64,000 nt of DNA from Icerya purchasi (GCA_039619475.1 CM077116.1:274970758-275034757); one strand, 5' to 3'. Shown: positions 10,953-22,680, counted from the stretch's first letter. Translations and numbers: made by a program. Notes: generated from the letters alone by a model not told the origin.

Positions 10953-11508
10953 TAGTAATTAGCAATATAGTTCCTGGAACTAGATTTTGGAACTAGACAA
11001 GTAAATGTAGTGTGGGTGGTCCGTGAGCGAACTATTAAGTGGAACGTATTTTCAAAGTTGTGTAGTGGTCCCGGATGAATACGCGAGTACCGATCAATCC
11101 CTTTTCGGATGAAAAATAAACTAAAAATGTTCTGATTCGATTTCGCATTTATTTTACAAAAAAAAAACAAAAAAAAACGAACGAAATTGGTGATCGAATT
11201 ACGCAGTAGTAACAAATGTAGAGATAAAGATTCGTTAGCCTGCGAAGACACGATTAGCGCTAACAATATGGTTTTGTTTTCAATGGTCAGAGGTCACTCT
11301 GAGGTCTGACAGTATGAATGAGTTGTGAATGTGCGAATTGAGCGTACCTATATCTGATTCTACCGCGTATGCCGTGTAACCGTTCCTACACCAAATTGTT
11401 CGGTGTGAGAGTTAAATAAGTTTAGTTCCACCGGAAGTATTTAGTTCCGTTGTCGGGAACTAGTTCTTATAGTTTCTTCAAAAGAATCGTTCATTTTACA
11501 CATCTCTA
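10953..11508. mobile_element. hAT-type MITE with 8-bp target duplication
   Basis: A 556-bp non-coding block is flanked by TCTATAAC at 10,945-10,952 and again at 11,509-11,516. Its ends read TAGTAATTAGCAATAT inward from the left and TAGAGATGTGTAAAAT inward from the right, an imperfect inverted repeat of hAT style. With the block and one TSD copy removed, the host retroelement's frame reads through as ESITQTTNDHSMWRKI, which supports insertion into the ORF2. GGAACTAG motifs recur near both ends. Confidence 0.75.
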
Positions 11509-11891
11509 TCTATAACCCAAACGACAAATGATCACAGTATGTGGAGGAAAATCAAATCTATAAATGGAACGCCTAATACCCTTAAAAATCCAACAATAAA
11601 TAATAATGGAGGCCAACTATTTTACGATGTACTTCTCTACAAAATTATCTACGTACAAATATACGAGTGAGTTTTAGGGGCTAAAAGCGCATATAGAGAA
11701 AAATAAAGTGAAATTCAAAGCTGATGATACTGAACAACCTACCTTTCACTTATTATGTACTCGAATTCCAACTTAAATTTCATATAAAAAATGGTGCACC
11801 TAGCATAGATCAAATCCACCTGTATATGATCAAACACGCGTCGTAGTCCGTTAAAGAATTACTATTAGACATATCAATACCAAAAGAAAAC

Positions 11892-12790
11892 TTGAAGGTT
11901 GCTACGATTGTCCCAATCATAAAACCTAATAAAGATCCATGTTCGCCGCAGGATTGCAGACCAATTTCTTTAATAACATTATCCGATATATTAGAAAAAA
12001 TGGTCAATAGATGCCTCCTACATCGTTTAGAATCTAATTTCCTCCTATCGCCTATACAAGCTGGAGGACGCAGGTCGAAATCAACTATCAGCCTTAGGTT
12101 TACAAAGACAAATTGTATCAGCCTTTCATCGCCAATCCCACCTATACTCAGTGTTCTTCGATTTAGGGAAGGCATTCGACCGTGTTCCGAGATTTTTATT
12201 GCTTCAGAAATTAAAAGCGGTCGGGGTGGACAGTAAGCTGGGGCGATACATTCAAAGCTTTTTAACTGAACGACTAATACAAGTAAAAATCGGTTCAGCA
12301 ATCTCAGAACCTATCTCTATTGAGAATAGGGTTCCGCAGGGCTCTGCATTAAGTGCAACCCTATTTATATTATACACTTATGATATCGCTGACTGCATAA
12401 AATCTCCAGTAGTAGGAAGATTATAGATTGATGATCTCAATATATTTCTATCTTCTGATAATCCTTCTCTAGCTAAATCCTTATTACAAAATACAATCAT
12501 TAATGAACTAAATAAATGGTCTGAGAACAACGGATTAGTATTTTTCAGTTAAAAATCTATGTGTGTTGATTTCCATCGAAAACTCCAACCTCAAAACCAA
12601 ATACAACTATTCCTAAAAGAATCGCAACTCGAGATTAAATCATCAGCAACCTTCCTGGGTGTGTCGCTAGATCTCTCGTTGACATGGAGATACCATGTAA
12701 CTAACCTAAAGTCAAAATTCTGTCATTCCTTAAATATAATGAAATGTATACCAACCGATATTTCAATATCCATCCAAAACTACTACTAAA
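11892..12790 (+). pseudogene. Reverse transcriptase remnant of the degraded I-like element
   Basis: Successive frames give VATIVPIIKPNKDPC and CRPISLITLSDILEKM (11.9 kb), FFDLGKAFDRVPRFLL (motif A, 12.15 kb), RVPQGSALSATLFILY (12.33 kb), then a stop where the tyrosine-alanine of the YxDD box should be, followed by IDDLNIFLSSDN (12.43 kb). The later part is FLGVSLDLSLTWRYH (12.65 kb). Stop codons and frameshifts between these pieces exclude activity. Confidence 0.75.
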
Positions 12791-13018
12791 TATATACGAA
12801 ACATTAATACTCAGTAAAATAAATTATGCATATCAGGTGTACTCATCAGCAAAGAAATCCGTATTAAAATAACTCGACCCGATACAAAACTCTGCGCTTC
12901 GCCCTGGGAGTACACCGTATTTCACCTTCATCCAGTTTGTGTTCATTATCGGAGCATTATCCCTAAAATACAGTCGCTCGTTTTAAAGTGGTCGATAAAA
13001 ATCAAAATTGTTTACCCC

Positions 13019-13566
13019 TTGAAACCTGCTTTCCCCAATGATGTACTCCCAAAAGTAAACAAAATGCTATGTAAATATAATTTTCCCCTTCCGTACCTGG
13101 CGGAAGTTAATAGGTTGTTACTACTGCTGATAAATATATCATTATTAGAGTACAGTAACTCACAAACACCTGCAGAAAATCTCAAACAGAAGGCAATTGA
13201 GGTGATTAACGCGTATACAGACGGATCTAAGGCGTGTACAGATAAATTGATACCAGCAGCGTGCGCTTACGAAATTGATGGTGTACTAGTAGAGATTCGT
13301 TTAAATGATGCTTGTTCGGCACTGGATGCAGAAATGTTTGCAATTCTGCTCAGCTTCCAGGAGTACCACAGTTCTAAAGCTCAACAGAAAAAGATACTGG
13401 TTATTACAGATTCTCTGGTCACCATAAAAAGTCTACAAAATAAAAACGCAGAAGAATCAATCGCGCAAAAAATTCAATTGACTCTGCTATTGATAGACTA
13501 GAAGATCGAGTTTCTGTGGGTCCCTGCACATACTCAGATCCAAGGGAATGAGCGCGCAAATCTAGA
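13019..13566 (+). pseudogene. RNase H domain remnant of the degraded I-like element
   Basis: NAYTDGSKACTD, ALDAEMFAILL and LVITDSLVTIKSL give three of the acidic catalytic positions. After a TAG at 13,499-13,501 the same frame continues with FLWVPAHTQIQGNERAN, the fourth motif. Position after the RT and before a Cys/His tail confirms the order of an I-type ORF2. Confidence 0.7.
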
Positions 13567-13649
13567 ATGCTATGTTATCCCCGATGCCGCATAAATCTCA
13601 AGGCCCCAACAAGGCTCGATACATTTCTACAAGAAAGAATAACTGAACA

Positions 13650-13874
13650 ATGGAGCAAAAAATGGATGTCCAAGACTACGTTACGTCAAATAAAGCCGAG
13701 ATCAAATCGTGGTGGCCGCCAACTGATAGCCTGCGTGTCAAATACACAACGATCGATCGACTAAGACTAGGACATACAGCTAAAAGTCATGACCACATAC
13801 TGCTAAGGATAACTCCGCCTAACACATGTCCATATTGTGCTGAATTAAAATATCCGTTAGTACCTCATAATTGA
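13650..13874 (+). pseudogene. C-terminal Cys/His region of the degraded ORF2
   Basis: DRLRLGHTAKSHDHILLR then NTCPYCAELKYPLVPHN resembles the terminal Cys/His element of I/R1 ORF2 proteins (LRxGH, CxxC, H). It closes the element's coding part; no clear poly-A follows. Confidence 0.6.
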
Positions 13875-13889
13875 ATACCGCAGTTTTGA

Positions 13890-15120
13890 TGCAGTACAAG
13901 CACTTTCATATCGTTAACAAAAATATTAAACAACAAATAATCGTATAACACTTTGAAGAAGTACATTCAGGATGGCGGACTGTTGGGTGGTCTTTAAGTA
14001 GCCTAGGCAGCTCTCATCATGATAACCTTAGTAGTTAAAAATGGTAATTTAATGAAGAAAAAACCAAAAAAAGTTTCAATGTGTGGCAGCTGGATTGAGT
14101 CCTAGGTCCTACCCGAAAAAAATATCGCTGCCTAATCAACTACGCGACCGTAACTGACCGATATTCCGGTAGTTCGATAAATTAGCCTGGTCATTTCCAT
14201 GAGGAACCTTTATTATAAAGAATTTATGTATTACCTTTTTATCGCATTTTTACCGACATTCCAAAGGTTCGATGGTTTGTTCGCGTATAACTTGCACCCA
14301 TGTAAACCTTTTTAATGATTTTGTAAGTGTGCATTACATTGTACAGAATATAAAAAAATAAATTATAAAATTTTAAAAAGAAAAACTTCGTGAGAGAAAA
14401 TGTGAGTGTGTGTGAGATCCTGTTGTCGGTCGAGGTTAGACGATCATCGACCACCGCTAAAAGAAGCGTGTACCTAATTCGATAAAGGTAGCGGTCACGA
14501 GGCGGAAAGAAAGAAGTCACGGCGATAGATCTAATGAAAATTTTTTAGTAGAATCAATCGCGTTTTTACCATTGGTTAAGACACTCATCTTAAAGCCAGT
14601 TCCTGTCTACAATCGAAGATGTAGTTTCTCCATTCTTAGCAAGTCACTTGTTTTGTTTTGTTTCCGGATAATCGTACATATTGAAATAAGTTGACGCTTT
14701 CCCGAATTTATTGTTGCATACAAGAAAGTTTTTAAATCGCAGTTAATTGAAAGTCCGCAGTAATAAAAGTACCATTCGCGTTGGTCGCGTAAATTGAACT
14801 AAAAATCAAAAAGTATCTTCTCCATCAACGATATTTTAAATAATCTATTTTTTCAAAAATAATAATAAAATAAAAGAATAAATTTACGTCCGCGTTATTA
14901 AGGAGTCATGTACGGACATCCATGATGGCTTTAAAAACAAAATATAAACGTTACAGTTTATTGTGAGGGAATTAAGAGGCTATTTTCGAAATGAAGTACA
15001 AAAAATATTACAATTAATTAAGATTTACGTAATTTTATTAAACGGAAATGTTAGAAATGTCAAAATGACCTAGCGGATGAATATATTGCTGATAGTTCGT
15101 GCGATTAGTGTACGTTAATT
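13890..15120. other. Non-coding sequence, no recognisable element
   Basis: AT-rich with short runs. A minus-strand ORF at 14,239-14,520 has no recognisable features and I do not support it as a gene. Nothing else is visible. Confidence 0.5.
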
Positions 15121-15266
15121 ATGCATTTTAAACCGTTAACTTTTTTTTTTTTTTTTCTAGTGCACACACTATTAATTATTTAAGATGAGGAATTCTTTCG
15201 TCATCTTCAATAATTAATAGTTTGTGCACTAGAAAGAAAAAAAAAAAGTTAACGGTTTGAAATGCA
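15121..15266. mobile_element. Fold-back (snap-back) MITE-like palindrome
   Basis: About 65-bp arms face each other: ATGCATTTTAAACCGTTAAC at 15,121 matches GTTAACGGTTTGAAATGCAT at 15,247-15,266 in reverse. CTAGTGCACACACTATTAAT matches ATTAATAGTTTGTGCACTAG the same way, with a T/A-rich bulge between. The loop is about GGAATTCTTTCG (15,189-15,200). Transcripts would form one long hairpin. Confidence 0.75.
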
Positions 15267-15728
15267 TTAATGAATACTTTTGATATTTGTTATCGCCAAT
15301 TATTTTAAATTAATGAATTATTTTTAAATTTTTTTTCTTATTCAGAGTACAAGTGATTTACGTAATGTAGAGAGCAATAGCCTCTTCGATTAGTTACCTA
15401 TCGAAAGCAGCAAGAAAATGTCGTCTAAAGTGTGAAGAAGTATGGGGAATAGCCAGGAAAACATGAGTGGGGAAAATAAGTAAACTGCGAATAAAATGCT
15501 TGAAATTAATATCAGATCATAAATTACATTTACAGGTTTCCTGAACTCTAGAGAATATTCATTTTGCGAGAACAATAAAAATATTTTTTATAATTCTGCT
15601 TCAAATTTCAAAAAAATAATGTTCTCTCTTTAATGCACTAAACAGTTTAATATAATTTCGCAAGTTCTGTATAGTATTTATACACTTTTCCAATTTTTGA
15701 CTTTTTGTTCAGTTGTCATGCTCATCAG
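15267..15728. other. Non-coding AT-rich spacer
   Basis: No coding or repeat signal seen. Confidence 0.4.
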
Positions 15729-15920
15729 TTAGAACAATATGGAAGAAGAGAAAATATAGAATTACACGGAATAACCGAAAAAACAAATGTAAATTTAAGA
15801 GAAATAGTGGTATAGACGGCAGGGAAAATCAACGTAAATATAAAAGAGGAAGGCATTAGTGCGGTGCACATATTACCGACAAGAAACAACAAATTGCCAA
15901 AAGAAATACGAAAAATGTAG
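15729..15920 (+). pseudogene. ORF1-like fragment of an RTE/L1-like retroelement
   Basis: Frame LEQYGRRENIELHGITEK, a stop at 15,813-15,815, then more of the same frame containing AVHILPTRNNKLPKEIRK. This resembles the 'QYSRRxN' RRM-like proteins encoded upstream of endonuclease/RT in many insect non-LTR elements. Endonuclease sequence is missing between it and the RT fragment that follows at 15,975. Confidence 0.5.
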
Positions 15921-15974
15921 AATGAACAGTTTTAAGTTTAAATATAACGTAAGGTAATATAATCTTGATCCTCA

Positions 15975-17198
15975 CCTGGAGCACGGCCCCGCAATTCTTG
16001 AATCCGAAGTAAGGCAGGCTATCAGACTTATCAAGTGCAGGAAAGCCACTGGTCCAGATAAAGTTCCTGGAGATGTAATTCGGCTCTTGAATGAAGACAA
16101 TATTAAACACCTGACAAAACTTTTCAATCGAATCTATAATTCTGGAGAAATTCCAAAAGATTAGCTGAAATCGTCATTTGTACCCATTCCCAAAAAGCAG
16201 CTACCAAAAGAATGTGGAGACTATCGCACCATCAGTCTGATGAGCCACTTACTGAAGGTCTTCCTGAGGATTATTCAACACCGAATACGAGCCAAATGAG
16301 AAGCGGAATTATCAGATACCCAATTCGGATTCCGTCCTTGTGTTGGAACAAGAGAAGCTATTGCAGCTGTCAACATCTTGCTACAGAAAAGTAGGGAAAT
16401 GAATAGCTGGAGAGAATTGGAATCGACGGAAACGACCTATAAATCGTCAGGAACCTGTACTAGAGTCAAGAAGCCGAGCTAATCTTGGGAACAAACCAAG
16501 GCAGCGTGGATTTTGAAGTTCAACGGGGTGTGCGACAGGGCTGCATGCTTTCTCCCCTGCTTTTTAACATATATGCGGAGCAAATATTCAAGGAATCAAT
16601 CATCAACTCCCCACATGGAGTCAAGATTAATGGGAGAATTATCAGCAACATAAGATACGCTGACGATACTGCAATCCTGGGTGATAACCTAAAGGACCTA
16701 CAATACTTGCTGGATCACCTGAGCTCTACTGGAAAGAGATACAACCTAAGTATCAATGTGAAGAAAACGAAGTGCATGGCAGTCAGCAAATACCAAATAA
16801 ATACAGATGGAATTCTTATCAATGTCGAACAGTTGGAGCGAGTGAATAGGTTCAAGTACCTTGGCTGTACCATCACAGAAAACTTGGATCTAGACACGGA
16901 GGTCAAAATTAGATACCGACAGGCGCGGATGGTTTTTAAGAAAATGAGAAAATTGCTTTACGACAGATCACTGAACCTGAACCTGAGACAACGTATAGTG
17001 CAATGCTATGTATACCCCATTCTTTTATACGGCACAGAGGCAGCCACACTCAACAAACGACAAATGGAGCGCTTTGAAGCTATGGAGATGTGTTTGCACA
17101 GGAGAATGCTCAAGATCTCATGGATCACCAAGACATCTAATAAAAAAGTCCTGGAAATGGGTGACGATGTTGACGAAACGTATTTAGTAAGACTGTAG
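15975..17198 (+). pseudogene. RTE-like reverse transcriptase fragment
   Basis: The first part (15,975-16,400) reads CRKATGPDKVPGDVI, SFVPIPKKQLPKECGDYR and DTQFGFRPCVGTREAI across a few stops. An open stretch at 16,485-17,198 reads QRGVRQGCMLSPLLFNIY, IRYADDTAILGDN, FKYLGCTITENLD and HRRMLKISWITKTSNKKVL. The segment that should carry RT motif A (Phe-x-Asp) between 16,400 and 16,440 is missing, so the enzyme is dead. The YADD box and the thumb/C-terminal region are well preserved. Confidence 0.75.
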
Positions 17199-17259
17199 AA
17201 AATTTAGTGAACTTATGGTGTGTTGTGTACGCCTGATAAAAACAATAGAGAAAATATCA

Positions 17260-18640
17260 AGTATATCGCTATATCGATGGCGATGGAAAATGTGGGAATA
17301 TGTGATCATCGGAGGATGTGTAGGTGTGTGTGGAGATGGGTGCGAATGTGTGTGCGGTTATGTGAGAGTTTGGGCGGAGAGAATGTATGAATGGGGTGAA
17401 TATGCGAGTGTGTGCTAGAGGTTTACGTGCGTACACCTCGTACGGGGTAGCGTCGTTTGCGGGTAACGGTGTTGGAAAATGAGAAAGGAATGGACCATTG
17501 AGAGACGCCGAGCGATCTAGAAAGTCAGCTGCTTCGTTACCCTCAATGCCAGAGTGGCTAGGAACCCATAAAAAGTCAATAAGGATAGAACGTGCTAAGC
17601 GCAAGTTGGAGATAGAGGCACGAACAGAAAGAATGATATCAATAGTTGAGTGGGAAGGAGGAGAAGAGATAGCTTGTAGCACAGATTTGGAATCAGTAAT
17701 AATAAGAAATTTACAGATCCCTCTTAAAGAGGAAATAAGGGAGACAGCACGGAGTCGGAGATTGCTTCATCAGAAAAAATGGAACAAAAGGAAGGAAGTT
17801 TGAAGGATTCCGAGTGATTAAGCGAGGAGGCCGTAAAAGCACCGCCCACCCCGTTATCATTTTTGGAACCATCGATGAAGATTTTTACATGACGGGGAAA
17901 TGAAAAATTTAAGATGTGGAAATATTCACTGACCACTGTACTCTGGGGAGTGAAGTTAAAGCGAAGAGAAAGAGAGGAAAATGAGATGAGGAGGCATATT
18001 CTATTGAAATCAAAAGAAAAGTTATTGCGGGAAAAGACATAAGGAGAAAACTTAGAGACCCAAGCAGCTATGTGCGCAAGAACCGGGATTTTGTGAGGAA
18101 CGAAGCGCCAGTGGTCACTGATATACAGATAGGAAGAAATAAGTTTAGATGAAGAGATCGGGAGGCGTTTAATTAGAAAATGGTAACTAAGCAGAGATCT
18201 GCGGATAAACAGGGGTTTAATATTAGATTCGAACAAAATAGCAGGAATGGGAGAAGACTTTAGAGCCCCAATGCAGAGCCGAAGACAGGGGTTTTGGATT
18301 CTATCAAGTTTGCGCAGGAGAGAGTTTGAGGCATTGCCGTATAAGAAGGAGCAGTAGTTCAGTTTGGAACGAATGATGGATTTGTAGAGAATTAGGAGAA
18401 TATATGTATTACCGTCCCACTTAAAAAGTTTAACGGACTGTCGCAAAGAATATCGACCGAAGAAATGATCGGCAATGACCGAAAACAATTAAGAGAGTTT
18501 AGAAAAATATAAAAATAATATCCGATTCCTAAGATCGGTAACGGAAAACGGTCATTAAGGTGAAATAGTGGTGTAGGTCCGGGCAAACAATACCGGAATA
18601 TTCGCAAAAGAAAGAAACCAGATAATAGTGTTAGCAAACG
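17260..18640 (-). pseudogene. I-like ORF2 fragment (RT C-terminus and RNase H), minus strand
   Basis: Reading leftward: an RT tail (18,392-18,637: FRYCLPGPTPLFHLNDRFPLP), the connection region (18,488-17,724: SIIRSKLNYCSFLYGNAS, LDRIQNPCLRLCIGALKSSP, DHWRFVPHKIP), RNase H (VKIFIDGSKNDNGVGGAF), then after a frameshift near 17,700 the last RNase H motif (FLWVPSHSGIEGNEAAD, 17,682-17,269). It is more similar in style to the intact element at 1761-5513 (LDIIQNLCLRIITGNLRSSP there) than to the other fragments. The 3' end is not marked by poly-A. Confidence 0.7.
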
Positions 18641-18659
18641 TCAGTGCAGATTTTACGAA

Positions 18660-19270
18660 CAATGAAGTCTTACAACATGTGTAGACTGGATCTAATATTG
18701 GACAAACAATTTGAGAATCCGCATCAATGAACAGAAATTCCGCAATCTCGATCAGTCAAGTATCTAGGTATTATTCTAGATAAGCATCTTACTTGGAGAT
18801 TTCACATTTCACAAGTTCGAACAAAGGTGCGAGTGCGTGCCGGGTCACTCTACCCATTATTGGGGCGGAAGTCCTCATTAACCCTAAATTTAAAAAAGCT
18901 TCTTTACTTGACAGTCACCGCCCCAATCTGGAAATACGGAATTGAAATATACGGTAGCGCCAGCAGATCAAATACTCGGATAATTCAGCGCCAACAATCC
19001 AAGATATTACGCACGATAACATCGGCACAAAAATACGTATCCAATGAGACGTTACATCACGATCTCCACATTCCATCTATCGATAAATTTCATACGGCAC
19101 AATATCAGAAACTTTTTAATCAACTACTATCCCATGGTAACGCCAACATTAGGAAACTGTACACATGGACTCTGCCCGGAAACCCTGCGAGACGATTAAA
19201 AAGAAGATGGTGTCTGGATGTCCTACAAACGTTGACCAGTACCGTTTTAATATTAATACTATACAACTAG
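18660..19270 (+). pseudogene. Jockey-like RT C-terminal fragment
   Basis: The frame before 18,827 gives RSVKYLGIILDKHLTWRFH. The open part continues with APIWKYGIEIYGSASRSNTR, QRQQSKILRTITSAQKYVSN and HDLHIPSIDKF, typical of the end of Jockey-clade ORF2. A 3' UTR-like, A-rich stretch follows to about 19,430. The RT catalytic core is absent. Confidence 0.65.
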
Positions 19271-19432
19271 TTTAAGTTTTTCATATTCGAACTAAAGTAA
19301 CGTAATAAAAGCTCTAATACTCCCAATAGGGAGAAGGAACGAACAACAAGTTACGTTTTGTTTACCCTCATCGCTGGTTATAGTATAGTATACCGGTATA
19401 GTGTACAAAAAACAAAAAAATAAGGATAAAAA

Positions 19433-20045
19433 ATGATTAGTAGGCACAAGAAAGCCTGTTCCTTATTTTACATTGATCATGAGCTAAAAGATAATAATAA
19501 TAATATATATGTAATTACCCTCTTCGTTTATACTTCAGTTAAAATCGAAGAACCGCACAAAAATTCTGCGATTGCTCAATACAAACGATGTCAAAGATGG
19601 AACCATACTAAACAAGTGTGTTTTCGTCCAGCTAAGTGTCTTAAATGTGCCCAAAATCATGAGTCCGCATCATGTTTATTAAAAGATCAAACTAAATTTA
19701 AATGCGTCAACTGCGGGCTTAATCACACAGGCGCAACTATCAAGGTTGTCAAGTCTACGGTGATGTTGAAAAAATGTTAAAAAAACAAAAACCTTCTATT
19801 GTGCAACGGGTGCAACAGAAGAAAGCGTTACCCAGACAAGTACAAAATAATGTAACGTTCGCTTCTGTAATAAGTAGTGATACCATAACACAAAAACCGA
19901 ATGAACAATCAAAACCACAAAGAAAGAATACATAACTACCAGAGCGATCATGCACTGACATCATGTCTGCACTGAATAATATAACTAAAGAAATGGCTTC
20001 TTTTTCTAGTGAACATAGCAAACGGGAAGGAAACTCAGACAGTTA
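19433..20045 (+). pseudogene. Jockey-like ORF1 (gag) fragment with zinc knuckles
   Basis: AQYKRCQRWNHTKQVCFRPA, KCLKCAQNHESASC and FKCVNCGLNHTGAT form a run of CCHC-type knuckles. An indel near 19,745-19,780 shifts the frame, after which a Gln/Lys/Ser-rich tail continues to about 20,045 with one stop at 19,933. Jockey-type gag protein, broken. Confidence 0.65.
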
Positions 20046-20059
20046 GCAATAAACGTAAG

Positions 20060-21166
20060 AAAAATCGTAAAAATTACTGATCACTCAGTTTTATTAATTA
20101 ATTCTCGTTATCTAGGTATCTTGCCAAATCTTGCTTAATCGGGAATTGATTCTGTAATTGATTGGTTAAACAATAATAGATTAATTGTAAATTTATCAAA
20201 GAATAAATATATGTTGTATAGCTCTTATAATTACTTGCCCCAGTGAAAGTATGAATCTGAAAATTACAAGAAATCTGGAAATTGATAGTGTTGGATATTA
20301 AATATTTAGGTATAGAATTTGACGGTAAGTTAAGTTGGGTTTTGCACGCGTCATTTATCGCTGGTAAAATAAGGAAGTTAAATATTTTATTCTATTATTT
20401 ATCATTCCAATATTTTCCGCCCTATCATTTACGTAGAATTTACTTTGCGTTATATCAACCGGTCATTTCATATGGTGTAATTTTTTTTTGGAGAGGTGCA
20501 GCTAAATGTTATTTAAAACTCTCAAAAATTCTACTAGAGGCAGTTCTAAAAATTATAAATCGTGGTATGAGAAATACTTCACTTATTCCATTACTGAAGT
20601 TAAGTAATATAATTAAATTACAATTACTTATGTACGTGATTAATTCAAGGAAAACCACTCAGAGGAAGGAAAAGAATGGAACTAACCAACACAAACATGG
20701 AATTTAATGGTTTTTTCCAGTTAATAGAATCAGCCAGATGCCGACGTATATAGTGTTCGTCATGTGCAACCTCCCGAATAGGAGATGCTACCTTTATGAT
20801 GATGATGTACGTGATTGCAAATAGGAGAAAATTTAAGATTGCTTTTAAATCTGGTTCAACTAGGTCTGCTAAAGATTATTATGCCATAATTCCCAGACAT
20901 AATAAATTTCATACAAGAATTCAAGCTAGAGGATGTAAAAACTTTACTAAACAAGCCCAAACACAGGCGTAAATTATTGAGTCCTTATACCTATGCTCTA
21001 GTTATGTTCTAGTACTTTGTAAATAAATAAATAAATCGAAATAAAAATAAATGGAATTATAAATAATTCTCTTCTCGTACGTATCTATTGTACTTCACTG
21101 TTCACGCTTTTTTGCGCACGCGTGGAATTTTATAATAAAAATTTTTGATTTGATTTGATTAGATTT
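20060..21166 (+). pseudogene. L2/CR1-like RT fragment with (TTTGA)n-type tail
   Basis: Pieces give DWLNNNRLIVNLSKNKYMLY (20.16 kb), IKYLGIEFDGKLSW and GKIRKLNILFYYLSF (20.29-20.40 kb) and RRIYFALYQPVISYG (20.43 kb). Past a small insertion come ANRRKFKIAFKSGSTRSAKD and RHNKFHTRIQARGCKNF (20.82-20.95 kb). The 3' end shows TTTGATTTGATTTGATT at about 21,145, a simple tail of the kind seen in CR1/L2-type elements. Clade call is tentative. Confidence 0.5.
20642..20805 (+). mobile_element. Short RTE-tail/SINE-like insertion with 11-bp target duplication
   Basis: A 164-bp block sits between two copies of TGTACGTGATT (20,631-20,641 and 20,806-20,816) and ends in TGATGATGA, the tail type of RTE elements. 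It shares GAATCAGCCAGA with the RTE 3' end at ~28,775. It interrupts an RT reading frame that becomes continuous when the block and one TSD copy are removed. Confidence 0.75.
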
Positions 21167-21575
21167 GAATAATTACATGAAATGCAAATGGATTAACAAA
21201 TTGTCTTCTTGAATTAGAAACATTCCTTAATTTTCATGAGATCGATATTGCTCTAGTATCAGAGACACATTCCACAACGAAAAAATGTCCTAAGATTAAA
21301 CATTACATTATCTACCACACTACTCACTCCGATGGTGGTGCACACGGAGGATCAGCTGTAATAATAAAACAAAATATACAACATTTCCTTGAAAAAGAGT
21401 ATTATAAGAGTATGCACAAGCGACATCGGTAGCTATTCAACGGAACGGCGTAATAGTTAATATTGCAGCTGCATACTTTCCACCTAGGCGCAACCTAAAT
21501 AATGGCAATTATGAACACTTTCTTAGTCATTTCGGTGGACGATATGTAATAGGCGGTGATTTTAATGCTAACAAC
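21165..21575 (+). pseudogene. Endonuclease fragment of a Jockey-like ORF2
   Basis: Across several frames one reads the start of an ORF2 endonuclease: IDIALVSETHSTTKKCPK, IIYHTTHSDGGAHGGSAVII, NIAAAYFPPRRNL and GRYVIGGDFNANN. It stops abruptly at about 21,575 where GC-rich R1-like sequence begins, so it is truncated by the next element. Confidence 0.65.
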
Positions 21576-21666
21576 TGCGGTGCTGAAGTCCGGACACAAG
21601 TCCATGCCGAGGGGCCGTCAGGTGGTCAATTGAACTATCTGTGTCGATGCAAAGACGCGAGTCGAG

Positions 21667-22008
21667 ATGGTGGCGGCTAAACGGGTCGCCGTTGGTTGGC
21701 ACAGTTGCGGGGTGGCAGACTCTTTGAAGGTGCCACAATGCTACAAATGTCTTTGGTTCGGGCACGTAACGAGGGCGTGTGATCGGGCTTTGGTGGTGTA
21801 CAAGCACTGCGGCGGAGGCGGGCACAGGTTGGCCGACTGTAAAAAGAAGGCCGGTGCCGCCTCCTGTCCGCTTTGTTGGGCCACCGGGCACGACCACGCA
21901 CATAAGTTTAACGGTGTCCGATGCCTTCCATTACGCCGAGCTAAGCTGGCCTTAATCAAGAAAACCGCGGACATCGCGGGAACTGGTGCCTCCCGCGATG
22001 GACAGTAA
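21667..22008 (+). pseudogene. R1-like gag C-terminal zinc-knuckle region
   Basis: CYKCLWFGHVTRACDRA, then HCGGGGHRLADC, then CPLCWATGHDH: three CCHC-like knuckles in a row, of which the middle has lost its first Cys. This triple arrangement is usual for R1-clade ORF1. The end overlaps the beginning of the endonuclease frame, as ORF1/ORF2 often do in this clade. Confidence 0.65.
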
Positions 22009-22680
22009 TCCGTCAGTGTACATTGGTCAGTTTAATGCAGGGAGATCGTCTCTGGTCTCACATGAACTTCGGGCAGTGGTCGTTGACCGAAGGATTAACG
22101 CGCTCTTCCTGCAGGAGACGTACGTCCTCGCCAGCAGTCTTTCGTATCTTGGTGGCAGGAGAATACTGGCTGTTGAGACAGGCGACATTTAGTCTGCGGT
22201 TGTTATTACAAACCCAAAGATAGATGTGATAAGAACCGTTTACGCCAACTCTCACATCGAATATGTGGGCTGTGGTACCGGACATTAAAATTTCATGCTG
22301 TGTCCGTGTATTGCCGGTCCAGCCAAGAGATTGAGACGTTCCTGAGCGGACTCGAGCAGATCCTCCGGGAACTGCCGGGCCGCAAAATGATCATCCGGGG
22401 CGACATCAATGCCCGTTCGCCAATATGGCACAATGTTGACACCTGTCAAAAGGGAGAGGAGGTCAAGACGCTCCTTGGTGCCTGTCCTCTTCATGTGTTG
22501 AATCTTCCAGGTGAGTTAACCATTCATCAGAGGGGAAATAACCTGGAGGTGATTATGTGCACCGGGAACTTTCTGACCTCCGTCTACAGTTGGTTGTTAT
22601 CCTATGAGGTCCAGTCGGATCACGCCTTGATAACGTACGGTTTGCGAAACACTTCCGATTATTCCACGGAGAGCCGGTGA
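21986..22680 (+). pseudogene. R1-like endonuclease domain
   Basis: YIGQFNAGRSSLVSHELR and RINALFLQETYV at 22.0-22.1 kb, then after stops GRKMIIRGDINARSPIWHN and VQSDHALITYGL at 22.4-22.63 kb: the N-terminal, GDxN and SDH motifs of the nuclease. Frameshifts around 22,190-22,300 split it. Confidence 0.65.

Larger units (their letters stand above)
8072..13890 (+). mobile_element. Degraded I-like non-LTR retrotransposon with two nested insertions
   Basis: Reading rightward one meets, in order but with many stops and frameshifts, a gag-like ORF1 (8072-8990, resuming 9405-9900), endonuclease (9980 to ~10550), RT (~11890-12790), RNase H (~13190-13560) and the C-terminal Cys/His region (~13740-13874). 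This is the canonical order of one element. Foreign sequence interrupts it at about 8996-9404 (another retroelement's tail) and at 10,953-11,508 (a hAT MITE with target duplication). Confidence 0.75.

Noticed and set aside
14239..14520. 93-aa minus-strand ORF
   Set aside because: No domain, composition like random AT-rich DNA, no neighbours suggesting a gene.
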